64,000 nt of DNA from Pseudomonas psychrophila HA-4 (GTDB lineage Bacteria > Pseudomonadota > Gammaproteobacteria > Pseudomonadales > Pseudomonadaceae), in assembly GCF_000282975.1 (NCBI RefSeq), contig NZ_ALJC01000075.1, forward strand, positions 62,001 to 126,000. Direction: 5' to 3'. The notes under the pieces are model-generated. The model was not told the origin of the DNA. It did not search any database and saw only the letters and a program-made list of their open reading frames with translations. The translations under genes and the position numbers were made by a program. Shown here one piece after another: positions 47,672 to 56,560 of the stretch (position 1 is the first letter of the stretch; each line of letters begins with the position of its first letter).

Positions 47672-48325
47672 TTATGGGTTTTCTAGTGTTGCCCGCAACT
47701 TCAGTGGATCAATCAACCCGGCCGCAATCGCCATGCCCACCAGATCTGGCAAATGTTCAGCCTGCATGCGCTTCATGACCCGTGATCGATACAGGTCGAT
47801 GGTTTTCGTGCTTACCGCCAGTTGCTCGGCAATTTCGCGCGTGGTGTAGCCCTTGGCCAGCGGAAGGAACACATCACGCTCACGAGGGGTGAGGCTTTGC
47901 AGGCGGGCTTCAAGCTCGGTCTGTTCCTGGCTGGCGGTTTGCCGGGCACTACCGCCGCTCAAGGCCTGCTGCACGCTGTCCAGCAGCAACTGCTGGTTAT
48001 AGGGCTTTTCGATAAAGTCATGGGCCCCCGCTTTGAAGGCGCGCACCACAATCGGTACATCGGCGTGGCCACTGACAAAAATCACCGGCATTTTGATCCC
48101 GCGCTCCTGCAGCGCTTGTTGCACATTCAGGCCACCCATGGCGGGCATGCGGACATCCAGCAGCACACAGGCGCTGCGCATTGGGTCGCACGCCTCTAAA
48201 AAAGCTTGGCCACTGGTGAAAGGCTGCGCATTCAGGCCTACGGATTCTAATAACCAGACCGTCGAATCGAGCATGCCCTGATCGTCATCGACCACGTACA
48301 CCACATGTTGTTCTGGGGTTGTCAT
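47672..48325 (-). CDS. FixJ-type two-component response regulator
   Basis: A 217-residue regulator. The receiver domain (about 5-120) has the acidic pair DDD at 13-15, the phosphorylated D57 (VLLDVRMPAMGG) and K107 in FIEKPYN. The C-terminal LuxR-type HTH is SLTPRERDVFLPLAKGYTTREIAEQLAVSTKTIDLYRSRVMKRMQ. It belongs with FixJ/StyR/TodT. It follows the kinase gene with a 3-nt gap, so the two are translated together. The likely targets are the divergent acyl-CoA synthetase and dehydrogenase genes. Confidence 0.93.
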   Translation of the reverse strand: MTTPEQHVVYVVDDDQGMLDSTVWLLESVGLNAQPFTSGQAFLEACDPMRSACVLLDVRMPAMGGLNVQQALQERGIKMPVIFVSGHADVPIVVRAFKAGAHDFIEKPYNQQLLLDSVQQALSGGSARQTASQEQTELEARLQSLTPRERDVFLPLAKGYTTREIAEQLAVSTKTIDLYRSRVMKRMQAEHLPDLVGMAIAAGLIDPLKLRATLENP

Positions 48326-48328
48326 GGG

Positions 48329-50146
48329 TTAAGTGCCCTCTTCTTCTTGTTGTTGTTTGATCACGGCCATCAGCGGCAGGCTGCAACACAGGCGCAGTCC
48401 ATTGGGTTGTGGCTCGGCGTTCAGTTCGCCGCCAAAGCCTTCGATAATACTGCGACTCATCGACAAACCCAGCCCGAGCCCTTCGGCCTTGCTGGTGTAA
48501 AACGGGGTAAACAATTGCTCGAATTGCTCGCTCGTCACGCCTGGGCCTTCATCTTGCACACTGATGTGTAACCAGCCACTGGTCATTACCTGCGCCTGCA
48601 ACGTAATACGTGAAGGCTGCCCCGGTTGTTGCTCGCTGTTGGCATCAATTGCATTTCGTAACAGGTTGAGCAACACCTGCTCCAGTAACACTCTATCGGC
48701 GTACACCAACGGCAATATTTCCGGTAATTGCTGCTCAATGTTCACATGCCGCTCGCGGGCTTCCCAAGCGCAAAGGTTAACTGCCTGACGCGCCACATCG
48801 CTCACATCCAATGGCTGCAAGGTGCGGCGCCCCTTACGTAAAAACCCTCGCAGACGCTTGATCACCTGCGACGCATGGTTAGCGTGCAGGGTGATCCGCT
48901 CCAGCCCTTGCGTAACGCGGGCAACCGCATCGGGGTTGTGTTCTAGGTTTTGCAGGTAACGCTGACTGGCATTCGCATAATTGACCACGGCGGCCAGCGG
49001 CTGGTTGATCTCGTGGGCAATTCCGGATGCCAGTTCTCCTAAGGTGATCAGGCGCGCGGTGTGGGCCATTTCGTCCTGATGATGGCGCTGCTGGGCTTCG
49101 CGCAATTCACGCTCTCGCATGTCACGGGCCACCAGCGAAAAAAACCGCTCACCGGCGGTCGAACGATGGGCCAGCAACAGCAGAGACACGGGCACAGACG
49201 GCTCGCCATTCAACGGCTGCAAGCGGGTTTCGCTGCTCCACAAACCCTGTTGTTCGGCATTGCGCCAGCCCACCGATTTCAGTTGCGCCAGGTCTTGCGG
49301 GCTTAAAAAATCAGCCAGTGAAAGAAGACTATTCCCACCTTCCAAGCCGAGAATTCTACGAGCCGCGGGATTGAGGTATGACACGCTGCCCACCGGATCA
49401 ATAAACAGAACAGGGTCTGGATTGGCTTCGACCACATCAGCCAGACGCCGCTTGTTTTCCTCGGCCTGAATCCGCGCCGTGATGTCGCGTGACACGCTGA
49501 CCACCTCAACCACTGCGCCGGTGTAGGTTTCGCGGATCGCCCGACTGGCTGTTTCGAACCACAGGTAATGCCCGGCCTGATGCCGAATGCGATAGGTCAT
49601 GGTGTGGTAGCCATCGAGTTCCAGCGCATCGCGAGCCTGGCGCAGCACTTGGGCTAGGTGGTGGGGATGGAACAGGCGTTGCGCCAAACTCCCGCGCAAA
49701 CGTTCAGGCCAATAGCCGAGCAACGTCCAGGACGCCGGGGACGCATCCAGAAAGCGTCCGTCGGGTGTATGGCGCGAGATCAAATCGGTGGTGTTTTCAG
49801 TAATCAGTCGATACAGGCGCCGGGCCTTGGCGGCTTCACGCTCCGCCAATTGTTCGCTGCTCGCTTCACGCCCACGGGCCACAACGCATTGGTTTTGCGG
49901 GTCCGGGATCAGAGTCCAAAGCCAGATCTGTTCATGGCTGTGTGCCTCGACCTGCTCAATCGCGCGCGCCTGGTGCAGGCACGCGCTGATCAACTCATTC
50001 AGATTGCCCGGTAACCATGTACGCACATGGCTTAGCGGCTTGCCTGCTAGCAGCCGCGCCAATGCCGGGTTAGCCGCCAGCGGCAAGCCTTGGGCGTCTA
50101 GTACCACCGACGGTTGCGGGTCATAGGTGAGCAGCGAAACAGGCAT
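48329..50146 (-). CDS. PAS-domain sensor histidine kinase
   Basis: A 605-residue soluble kinase without membrane helices. It has three PAS-type domains (about 8-90, 105-230 and 235-345), with DITARIQAEE ending the second. Then follow the HisKA helix with H378 (LGELASGIAHEINQPLAAVVNYANASQRYLQNL) and an HATPase domain with the N box LLEQVLLNLLRNAIDAN and G boxes DEGPGV and EGLGLGLSMSRSIIEGFGGEL. This is the family of cytosolic PAS kinases paired with FixJ-like regulators. It probably senses a ligand or redox state linked to the divergent acyl-CoA genes. Confidence 0.92.
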   Translation of the reverse strand: MPVSLLTYDPQPSVVLDAQGLPLAANPALARLLAGKPLSHVRTWLPGNLNELISACLHQARAIEQVEAHSHEQIWLWTLIPDPQNQCVVARGREASSEQLAEREAAKARRLYRLITENTTDLISRHTPDGRFLDASPASWTLLGYWPERLRGSLAQRLFHPHHLAQVLRQARDALELDGYHTMTYRIRHQAGHYLWFETASRAIRETYTGAVVEVVSVSRDITARIQAEENKRRLADVVEANPDPVLFIDPVGSVSYLNPAARRILGLEGGNSLLSLADFLSPQDLAQLKSVGWRNAEQQGLWSSETRLQPLNGEPSVPVSLLLLAHRSTAGERFFSLVARDMRERELREAQQRHHQDEMAHTARLITLGELASGIAHEINQPLAAVVNYANASQRYLQNLEHNPDAVARVTQGLERITLHANHASQVIKRLRGFLRKGRRTLQPLDVSDVARQAVNLCAWEARERHVNIEQQLPEILPLVYADRVLLEQVLLNLLRNAIDANSEQQPGQPSRITLQAQVMTSGWLHISVQDEGPGVTSEQFEQLFTPFYTSKAEGLGLGLSMSRSIIEGFGGELNAEPQPNGLRLCCSLPLMAVIKQQQEEEGT

Positions 50147-50313
50147 TGGGCATCCATGGGTAGGGGAATGCGGGATATAGAATAACTACTATATTGCTTA
50201 GGTATTACTTCCATATCAAATACAAACTGAGCTATAAATCAGGCCGGACATAACACTGACCCATTCGCCACCGGCAAAGTGGGCAGCCATAGAGCTAACA
50301 ATCAGCCACCGGA

Positions 50314-51945
50314 ATGACCCTCATGTCGATCTTTGAGCAGGGCCTCGAGCCCAGTGCTGTCAACCATATTGCCCTGTCGCCTCTGAGCTTTATAGAGCGC
50401 ACCGCCAGCGTCTACCCCAACTACCCTGCCGTGATCCACGGTTCCATTCGCCGCACTTGGGCGCAAACCTACAGCCGTTGCCGCCGTTTGGCCTGCGCGC
50501 TGGCCGGACGCGGGATTGGTAAGAACGACACCGTGGCCGTGATGTTGCCCAACATCCCGGCCATGCTGGAAGTCCATTTTGCCGTGCCGATGATAGGCGC
50601 CGTGCTCAATGCTCTCAATGTGCGCCTGGACGCTGAAGCCATTGCCTTCATGCTTGCTCACGGCGAAGCCAAGGTACTGATTGCTGACCGTGAATTCCAT
50701 GATGTGATTCACGCGGCCGTGGCCATGCTCGATCATCCGCCGTTGATCATCGACGTCGATGACCCGGAATACGGCGAAGGCCAACCGGTCAGCGAGCTGG
50801 ATTACGAAGCGTTCTTGGCCGAAGGTGACCCCGAGTACAACTGGCAATGGCCTACGGATGAGTGGCAAGCCATCGCCCTGAACTACACCTCGGGCACCAC
50901 CGGCAATCCCAAGGGCGTGGTGTACCACCATCGCGGGGCGTATCTCAACTCGCTGGGCAATCAGATGGTCTGGGCCATTGGCAACCACCCCGTGTACCTG
51001 TGGACCCTGCCGATGTTTCACTGTAATGGCTGGTGTTACCCGTGGATCATCACCGCGCTGGCTGGCGTGCATGTGTTTTTGCGTCGCGTCGACCCGCAAA
51101 AAATCCTTAACTTGATCCGTGAACATCAGGTCACTCACCTGTGCGGCGCGCCGATTGTGCTTAATGCGCTGGTCAATATGCCCGACTCGGCCAAGGCCGC
51201 TATCGACCACCCGGTCAATGCCATGGTGGCAGGCGCTGCGCCGCCCGCCAAAGTGATCGGTGCGGTTGAAGAAATGGGCATCAAAGTCACCCATGTCTAT
51301 GGCCTGACTGAAGTCTACGGCCCAGTGACGATCTGCGCCTGGCATGACAAATGGGACGAACACACCCTTGCTGAGCGTGCCCAGATCAAATCCCGTCAAG
51401 GCGTGCGCTACCCCACGCTCGAAGGCGTCATGGTGGCTGATCCGAAAACTCTGGAGCCGACGCCGCGCGACGGTGAAACCATGGGCGAGATCTTCATGCG
51501 TGGCAACACCGTGATGAAGGGTTACCTGAAGAACCCCAGCGCTACTGCCGAAGCGTTTGAAGGCGGCTGGTTCCATACCGGCGACTTGGCCGTGTGCCAC
51601 CCGGACGGTTATGTCGAAATCCGTGATCGCCTCAAAGACATCATCATTTCCGGCGGTGAGAACATCTCGACCATTGAGGTCGAAGGCGTGCTGTATCGCC
51701 ATCCCGGAGTGATGGAAGCGGCCGTGGTGGCTCGCCCGGATGAAAAATGGGGCGAAACCCCGTGTGCCTTCGTCACCCTCAAGGCCGATCACCAGCATGT
51801 GCGCGAGGTCGAAATCATCGCTTTTTGCCGCGAGCATCTGGCCGGATTCAAAGTGCCACGCACCGTGGTGTTCACCTTGTTGCCCAAGACGTCCACGGGC
51901 AAAGTCCAGAAATACGTGCTGCGCGACCTGGCCAAAGCCCTGTAA
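50314..51945 (+). CDS. Acyl-CoA synthetase (AMP-binding enzyme)
   Basis: A 543-residue ANL-family ligase. The P-loop-like motif is YTSGTTGNPKGVVYHH (about 192-207), the A5 motif is HVYGLTEVYGP, A7 is WFHTGDLAV and A10 is LPKTSTGKVQKYVLR with the catalytic Lys. The sequence is close to medium-chain or 3-methylmercaptopropionyl-CoA ligases (DmdB-like). It makes an acyl-CoA for the dehydrogenase encoded next. It is divergent from the sensor kinase across about 167 bp and probably under its control. Confidence 0.92.
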   Translation: MTLMSIFEQGLEPSAVNHIALSPLSFIERTASVYPNYPAVIHGSIRRTWAQTYSRCRRLACALAGRGIGKNDTVAVMLPNIPAMLEVHFAVPMIGAVLNALNVRLDAEAIAFMLAHGEAKVLIADREFHDVIHAAVAMLDHPPLIIDVDDPEYGEGQPVSELDYEAFLAEGDPEYNWQWPTDEWQAIALNYTSGTTGNPKGVVYHHRGAYLNSLGNQMVWAIGNHPVYLWTLPMFHCNGWCYPWIITALAGVHVFLRRVDPQKILNLIREHQVTHLCGAPIVLNALVNMPDSAKAAIDHPVNAMVAGAAPPAKVIGAVEEMGIKVTHVYGLTEVYGPVTICAWHDKWDEHTLAERAQIKSRQGVRYPTLEGVMVADPKTLEPTPRDGETMGEIFMRGNTVMKGYLKNPSATAEAFEGGWFHTGDLAVCHPDGYVEIRDRLKDIIISGGENISTIEVEGVLYRHPGVMEAAVVARPDEKWGETPCAFVTLKADHQHVREVEIIAFCREHLAGFKVPRTVVFTLLPKTSTGKVQKYVLRDLAKAL

Positions 51946-51960
51946 CCCAAGATCGACATA

Positions 51961-51982
51961 TCGCGAGGCAAGCTCGCTCCTA
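51961..51982. repeat. REP-like element between the acyl-CoA genes
   Basis: tcgcgaggcaagctcgctcc is the familiar Pseudomonas REP core (GAGC...GCTC type palindrome). It lies in the 72-nt gap between the synthetase stop and the dehydrogenase start. Confidence 0.6.
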
Positions 51983-52017
51983 AACGCTATGTGTAAAAAC
52001 ATGCACGAGGTTTTGTG

Positions 52018-53790
52018 ATGCCTGAATTCAATGCACCGCTGCGTGACATGCGCTTTGTGCTGCTCGAGGTTTTTGAAGCGCCCGCACTCTGGGCGCGGCT
52101 GCCTGCCTTGGCCGAGTCCATGGATGCCGACACCGCTGACGCGATTCTTGAAGAAGCCGCCAAGGTCACCCGCCAACTGATTGCGCCGCTAAACCGCAGC
52201 GGCGATGAAGAAGGCGCGTCGTGGCGCGACGGCAAGGTCAGCACTCCGAGCGGTTTCCAGGCGGCCTATCACACTTACATCGAGGGCGGCTGGGTCGGCC
52301 TGTCGGGCAACCCTGAGTTTGGCGGTATGGGGATGCCGAAAATGCTCGCGGTGCAATTTGAAGAAATGCTCTACGGCGCCAACTCAAGCTTTGCCTTGTA
52401 CTCGGCTCTGACCTCGGGCGCCTGCCTGGCGATTGATGCTCACGCCAGCCATGAATTAAAAGCCACGTATTTGCCGCCAATGTATGAAGGTCGCTGGGCC
52501 GGTTCTATGTGCCTGACCGAAGCCCATTCAGGTACCGATTTGGGGATTATCCGCACCCGTGCCGAACCCCGGGCCGATGGCAGCTTCAGCCTTAGCGGCA
52601 GCAAGATTTTCATCACTGGCGGCGATCAAGACCTGACCGAGAACATCGTCCACCTAGTACTCGCCAAATTGCCGGACGCGCCTGCCGGGCCGCGGGGCAT
52701 CTCCCTGTTTTTGGTCCCCAAGGTGCTGGTCAAGGTCGACGGTACGCTGGGTGAAGCCAATGCCGTGAGCTGCGGTTCTATCGAACACAAAATGGGCATC
52801 AAAGCGTCAGCCACGTGTGTGATCAACTTCGATGGCGCCCAAGGCTGGCTGATCGGTGAGGCCAATAAAGGCCTTGCAGCGATGTTCACCATGATGAACT
52901 ACGAAAGGTTGTCGATCGGAATTCAGGGCATCGGTTGCGCTGAAGCCTCCTATCAGAATGCCCGTACTTACGCCCGCGAGCGCCTGCAAAGTCGGGCTCC
53001 GACCGGCGCGGTTGCGCCCGATAAAATGGCCGACCCAATCATCGCTCACCCCGATGTGCGGCGCATGCTGCTGAGCATGAAAGCCATGACCGAGGGCGGC
53101 CGCGCATTCGCCAGTTACGTGGGCCAGCAACTGGACTTGAGCAAGTTCTCGGCCGATCCACAAGAGCAGCAGGACGCCAGCGCGCTAGTGGCTTTGCTCA
53201 CGCCGGTGGCCAAAGCATTTTTTACGGATACCGGACTGGATAGCTGCGTATTGGGCCAGCAAGTGTTCGGTGGTCATGGTTACATCCGCGAATGGGGACA
53301 AGAGCAACTGGTGCGCGATGTACGCATTGCGCAAATTTACGAGGGCACCAACGGCATTCAGGCCTTGGATTTGCTGGGGCGCAAAGTCATCGCCAATGGC
53401 GGCGTGACCCTGCGCTTGTTTACCGCGGCCATCCGCGACTTTGCGTCCCAACCCGGTAAACCCTACGCCTGTGAACTGTTACAGGCAGTACAGCAACTTG
53501 AAGAACTGAGTGACTGGCTGCAGGCTCGGGCCAAAATCAACCCCAACGAAATCGGGGCGGCGTCGGTTGAGTACTTGCAGGTATTTGGCTACGTGGCGTA
53601 TGCCTGGCTCTGGGCAAGAATGGCCGATGTGGCACAGCGGTCATTGCAGACTGACCCGCACTTTTACTCTGCGAAACTGGCGACGGCCAGGTTCTTTTTT
53701 AGCCGCCTGCTGCCCCGAACATCGAGCTTGGAACAATCGATTCGTGCTGGCAGTGAATCGCTGTTTGAGTTGGACGCGGCAAGCTTTTAG
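52018..53790 (+). CDS. Acyl-CoA dehydrogenase with C-terminal extension (DmdC-like)
   Basis: A 590-residue flavoprotein. The N-terminal helical domain is followed by the beta-domain signature CLTEAHSGTDLGIIRTRAEP and by the FAD/substrate helix FGGHGYIREWGQEQLVRDVRIAQIYEGTNGIQALDL, with the catalytic glutamate in YEGTNG. The last 120 residues form the AcylCoA_dehyd_C extension typical of DmdC and related enzymes of about 590 residues. It oxidises an acyl-CoA to the enoyl-CoA. ATG 52018 has GAGG upstream; a GTG at 52015 is directly before it. It works with the preceding ligase. Confidence 0.92.
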   Translation: MPEFNAPLRDMRFVLLEVFEAPALWARLPALAESMDADTADAILEEAAKVTRQLIAPLNRSGDEEGASWRDGKVSTPSGFQAAYHTYIEGGWVGLSGNPEFGGMGMPKMLAVQFEEMLYGANSSFALYSALTSGACLAIDAHASHELKATYLPPMYEGRWAGSMCLTEAHSGTDLGIIRTRAEPRADGSFSLSGSKIFITGGDQDLTENIVHLVLAKLPDAPAGPRGISLFLVPKVLVKVDGTLGEANAVSCGSIEHKMGIKASATCVINFDGAQGWLIGEANKGLAAMFTMMNYERLSIGIQGIGCAEASYQNARTYARERLQSRAPTGAVAPDKMADPIIAHPDVRRMLLSMKAMTEGGRAFASYVGQQLDLSKFSADPQEQQDASALVALLTPVAKAFFTDTGLDSCVLGQQVFGGHGYIREWGQEQLVRDVRIAQIYEGTNGIQALDLLGRKVIANGGVTLRLFTAAIRDFASQPGKPYACELLQAVQQLEELSDWLQARAKINPNEIGAASVEYLQVFGYVAYAWLWARMADVAQRSLQTDPHFYSAKLATARFFFSRLLPRTSSLEQSIRAGSESLFELDAASF

Positions 53791-53806
53791 CCCCATCCAT
53801 ATAAAA

Positions 53807-53826
53807 GGCGGCCTTCACAGGCCGCC
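53807..53826 (-). terminator. Terminator for the monooxygenase gene (minus strand)
   Basis: GGCGGCCT-tcac-AGGCCGCC is a perfect 8-bp stem. On the minus strand it is followed by TTTTAT, so it ends the 53844-54137 transcript, and it may also stop the converging one. Confidence 0.85.
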
Positions 53827-53843
53827 GCTCATACATTCAAGAC

Positions 53844-54137
53844 TCACTGCAACGCGTCAAGCACCAGCACTTCACGGTGCTCCAGCAGATCGGCAACGGC
53901 CTTGCCCATCGCCAGGTAGTGTGGGGTTGTTTTGTGGAAATCAATGGCTGCCATGTCTTTCCAGCCCTCGATAAACACAAAACGTTGCGGGTCGGCACGA
54001 TCAAGATGCAGGTCGTAGAACTCGCAGCCAGCTTCAGCGCGTGAGCCTGTGACGCAGGCTAGCAGCGCCTCTTTGACTGTATTTTCGTGACCCGCTTTGG
54101 CACGCAGAATGGCAACAATCTTGATGGTTTTAGACAT
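53844..54137 (-). CDS. Putative quinol monooxygenase (ABM domain)
   Basis: A 97-residue dimeric ferredoxin-like ABM-domain protein: MSKTIKIVAILRAKAGHENTVKEALLACVTGSRAEAGCEFYDLHLDRADPQRFVFIEGWKDMAAIDFHKTTPHY. This matches YgiN-type quinol monooxygenases, with the E-GC--Y-L and F---E-W blocks. It may act on quinols or aromatic side products. It is the second of two small minus-strand genes, downstream of the YdcH-like gene. Confidence 0.9.
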   Translation of the reverse strand: MSKTIKIVAILRAKAGHENTVKEALLACVTGSRAEAGCEFYDLHLDRADPQRFVFIEGWKDMAAIDFHKTTPHYLAMGKAVADLLEHREVLVLDALQ

Positions 54138-54189
54138 ATAGGTTTCCAGAAAAAGGGTTCAGCGTTCTCAATCCACGCTCGCAAAGTGG

Positions 54190-54447
54190 TCAGTTACTCA
54201 GACCTTTTTCGGCCTGATGCACGTAGTCAGCGATTTGATCCTTGATTTTCAGCCGCTTGGCCTTGAGTTCGAGCAATGACTCGTCCGATACGCCAATCGC
54301 ATTCTTGGCCTCAGCCTCGACGACGGCATCATCGGCGGCCTTGTATTTATTGACCAGCCCCAAAAAGTGGCCGTTTTGACCTTCAAGTTTTGCGGCCGTG
54401 TCTTTTGAAATTTTCAAGTCCTGATACAAATCATGTTTAACGGGCAT
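54190..54447 (-). CDS. YdcH family (DUF465) small coiled-coil protein
   Basis: An 85-residue helical hairpin protein: MPVKHDLYQDLKISKDTAAKLEGQNGHFLGLVNKYKAADDAVVEAEAKNAIGVSDESLLELKAKRLKIKDQIADYV. The family signature 'L-KLK-KRL-LKDEI' is visible near the C-terminus. Function in the family is not established. A GAGGTG ribosome site precedes it. Confidence 0.9.
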   Translation of the reverse strand: MPVKHDLYQDLKISKDTAAKLEGQNGHFLGLVNKYKAADDAVVEAEAKNAIGVSDESLLELKAKRLKIKDQIADYVHQAEKGLSN

Positions 54448-54675
54448 ATCTGCACCTCATCGATATTTCGGTGTCGACTGCTGACTCCGAGGATGAGTCA
54501 GCGAAAAAGGGTTCATCCTTGCTGACCCCCCCTTAAGCAATAGCACGCAACCTCTCACTGAGAAAGTCACCGGCCTGCTTTCCTCGCAAATCCCCACGTC
54601 TGTCTCATCGTGTTTACACCTTTTAGCCTGTGTACATCGAGCTGAAAGCGGGTTGTGGGAACGGATTTTCAAACA

Positions 54676-54689
54676 GTCAATTAAATGAC
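54676..54689. promoter_or_regulatory. FleQ-box-like palindrome
   Basis: GTCAATTAAATGAC matches the FleQ consensus GTCaNTAAAtTGAC closely (about 12 of 14) and keeps the GTCA...TGAC arms. FleQ with c-di-GMP is known to control exopolysaccharide operons, including bcs in P. putida. The site is 25 bp before a TTGACA hexamer. Confidence 0.5.
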
Positions 54690-54930
54690 TCCAACTCATA
54701 AAATGATGTTTTTTTGACAATTTTCGGTTTTATTCATGGACTATGCTCAGCTCAATGTAGGAATATGTCCGCTTGAAACACGCCTGTAACACATGAGCCA
54801 AACAGGAAACGGAGCAGTTTGAAGGGTTCTGCCAGTGTCACAGGATTTCGCGACAAGGATCACGTCGGCGTATAACCAATCAACATTTGATTGACGCCAA
54901 TAAAAAAAATAAAGGCTTCAAGGCGACAGA

Positions 54931-54987
54931 CGTTCGCCCTGCTAGCAGCGAACGAATGGCTTTACACATGCTCAAGCCATCCGTTCG
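54931..54987 (+). promoter_or_regulatory. Two mutually exclusive hairpins before bcsE
   Basis: Hairpin 1: CGTTCGC (54931-54937) with GCGAACG (54948-54954). Hairpin 2: CGAACG-a-ATGGCT (54949-54961) with AGCCAT-c-CGTTCG (54975-54987), 12 base pairs with one mismatch. Both need the same GAACG strand, so only one can form at a time. Hairpin 2 ends about 10 nt before the ribosome site. Confidence 0.5.
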
Positions 54988-55015
54988 TGAACCTCTAGGA
55001 AGGGGGACGTAGCAT

Positions 55016-56560
55016 TTGCAGTACATCAGCCTGGGTATCCACGGATTACTCGATCAACACATCTCTTTACGTACTGGCGGCTTGTACTGGGTCACGGTCG
55101 ATCAGGCGATGGATGCAAAACTGCTGGCTCGCCAGTTTTTGGAGTGCATCCCGCCTGCTGTGCCCGCTTCGCTGATCGTGTGTGTCGACGCCGTGCAAAA
55201 CGTTATCAATGACCTGGCCGCCGACCGCGGACCTGACAAACTTAAGCTGTTTGAAATTGCCCCTGGGGTCGTTGACCGCGGGTTGAAAGCGTTGCCCCGG
55301 GATCTCAGCCGCTCCGGTATCGCGCCCAATAGTCAGATTTTACTGGTTGTTCCTGCCAGCAGTTGGGCTGACACCTCTACGGCAAAACGTTTGCAGCGCT
55401 GGTGTGAAAATCTGCGCTCCTGGCTGCGGGACCGAAAAGTCACCTTGCTGGTGATCACCCATGGTGAGTCCACGCTGCTGCATGCCCAGTTATTGAAGCT
55501 AAATGAGCACGTGTCTGGCTTGAGCCATTTGTACCGGCACAACGGTGAAATTCGTTACCACGTGCACTTTTGGTACAACGACATGGGCGTCAGTGCCGGG
55601 CAGGAATTCAAGCTCCAAACTGCGGGCAACACATTGGCCCTGATTCCCGAACCCGTTGCTGTGTCAACGCCTCGTATCGCGGATGACCAGCACGTTTACC
55701 TTGCTGAGCGTGAAGTCCTCGAAGGCACCCCGCCACTGTCCAAGCACTGGTACCTGTTCAATGACCGCCAGGCATTACTCGAACAGGCAGCCTCCGCTAG
55801 CGCCGCGACGATCATCGTAGGCATCGACAGCAGCCATCAGTTACTGGATCTCGCGCAGCAACTGCACGACCTGCGCGAACAGTGCGGCAGCGCCCTGAAG
55901 ATAGTGGTTCGCGAACTTGAGCCCGCTGTGCGTTATCGCGACGAGCGTCTGCTGCTGGCATGCGGTGTCAATCTGATCGTGCCAGACGGCACCTTGCTCT
56001 CGCGGTTTTTGAGCATGATCGAAAGCGTTCAGGGCCAGCACTGGCAATACGCTCAGGGCACCGACTTCGCCACATTGCTCGAACGCCAGCGCCCGCCAAG
56101 CATTCGTGGCCTGGTGAGTCCGTGTGAATTTTTCACCGAAGTTAAGCGCATTTATGCGGACAGCTCGGGAGAAGTGACCCATCAACTGGTCAAGTTCCAG
56201 CCAGTGCCCGGACTCAAGCAAACACTGTTCTTGAATCAGATGTGCCTGCGCCGATATGGCGACTTTGCCTGTTTGCACAATGAGGACATGTACCTGTTTC
56301 TGTTTGCCTGCCGCGCCGATGGCCTAGACCCCGCGCTGGGCAATATCTGTCGCTTGCCCTGGCGCGATCTGTTTTTACAGCGCCAGGTGCTGAGTGGCCC
56401 GGCGGAGCTAAATGAAGAGGCCTTTATGGAGGAGGCGTCAGTGCCTGAGCACTTGAGTATTCCCGTCGAAATCTTGGTCATGGCGCAACCGCCTGCTGGC
56501 AGCCGCGCCCCGTTAAAACCGCAACGCATCACGTTGTCTGTCAGCGAGCCGCAGCCATGA
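55016..56560 (+). CDS. bcsE: Cellulose biosynthesis protein BcsE (c-di-GMP-binding)
   Basis: A 514-residue cytosolic protein of the BcsE family, which binds c-di-GMP through a GIL domain and helps assemble the cellulose synthase. The RxGD-type c-di-GMP motif is visible as RYGDFACLHNEDMYLFLFACR at about 420-440. The N-terminal receiver-like part is GLYWVTVDQAMDAKLLARQF. The start appears to be TTG 55016, since the only upstream in-frame ATG (54968) runs into a stop at 55010; AGGAAGGGGGA lies before it. Its stop overlaps the bcsF start (ATGA). First gene of the operon. Confidence 0.92.
   Translation: MQYISLGIHGLLDQHISLRTGGLYWVTVDQAMDAKLLARQFLECIPPAVPASLIVCVDAVQNVINDLAADRGPDKLKLFEIAPGVVDRGLKALPRDLSRSGIAPNSQILLVVPASSWADTSTAKRLQRWCENLRSWLRDRKVTLLVITHGESTLLHAQLLKLNEHVSGLSHLYRHNGEIRYHVHFWYNDMGVSAGQEFKLQTAGNTLALIPEPVAVSTPRIADDQHVYLAEREVLEGTPPLSKHWYLFNDRQALLEQAASASAATIIVGIDSSHQLLDLAQQLHDLREQCGSALKIVVRELEPAVRYRDERLLLACGVNLIVPDGTLLSRFLSMIESVQGQHWQYAQGTDFATLLERQRPPSIRGLVSPCEFFTEVKRIYADSSGEVTHQLVKFQPVPGLKQTLFLNQMCLRRYGDFACLHNEDMYLFLFACRADGLDPALGNICRLPWRDLFLQRQVLSGPAELNEEAFMEEASVPEHLSIPVEILVMAQPPAGSRAPLKPQRITLSVSEPQP

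Larger units (their letters stand above)
54448..55015. promoter_or_regulatory. Regulatory region and leader of the bcs operon
   Basis: A 568-bp gap without a supported gene. From left to right it holds the FleQ-box-like palindrome (54676-54689), TTGACA at 54714-54719 as a possible -35 box without a good -10 at 17 bp, the palindrome CAATCAA-cat-TTGATTG at 54877-54893, and the two competing hairpins at 54931-54987. A minus-strand frame at 54457-54720 has no family resemblance. Confidence 0.55.

Noticed and set aside
50302..52176. 624-codon open frame on the minus strand
   Set aside because: Antisense to the acyl-CoA synthetase, whose motifs are complete. The minus product is rich in His and Gly without domain pattern.
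54457..54720. 87-codon minus-strand frame upstream of the YdcH-like gene
   Set aside because: No family resemblance, overlaps the FleQ-like site and promoter region of bcs, and codon use is not coding-like.
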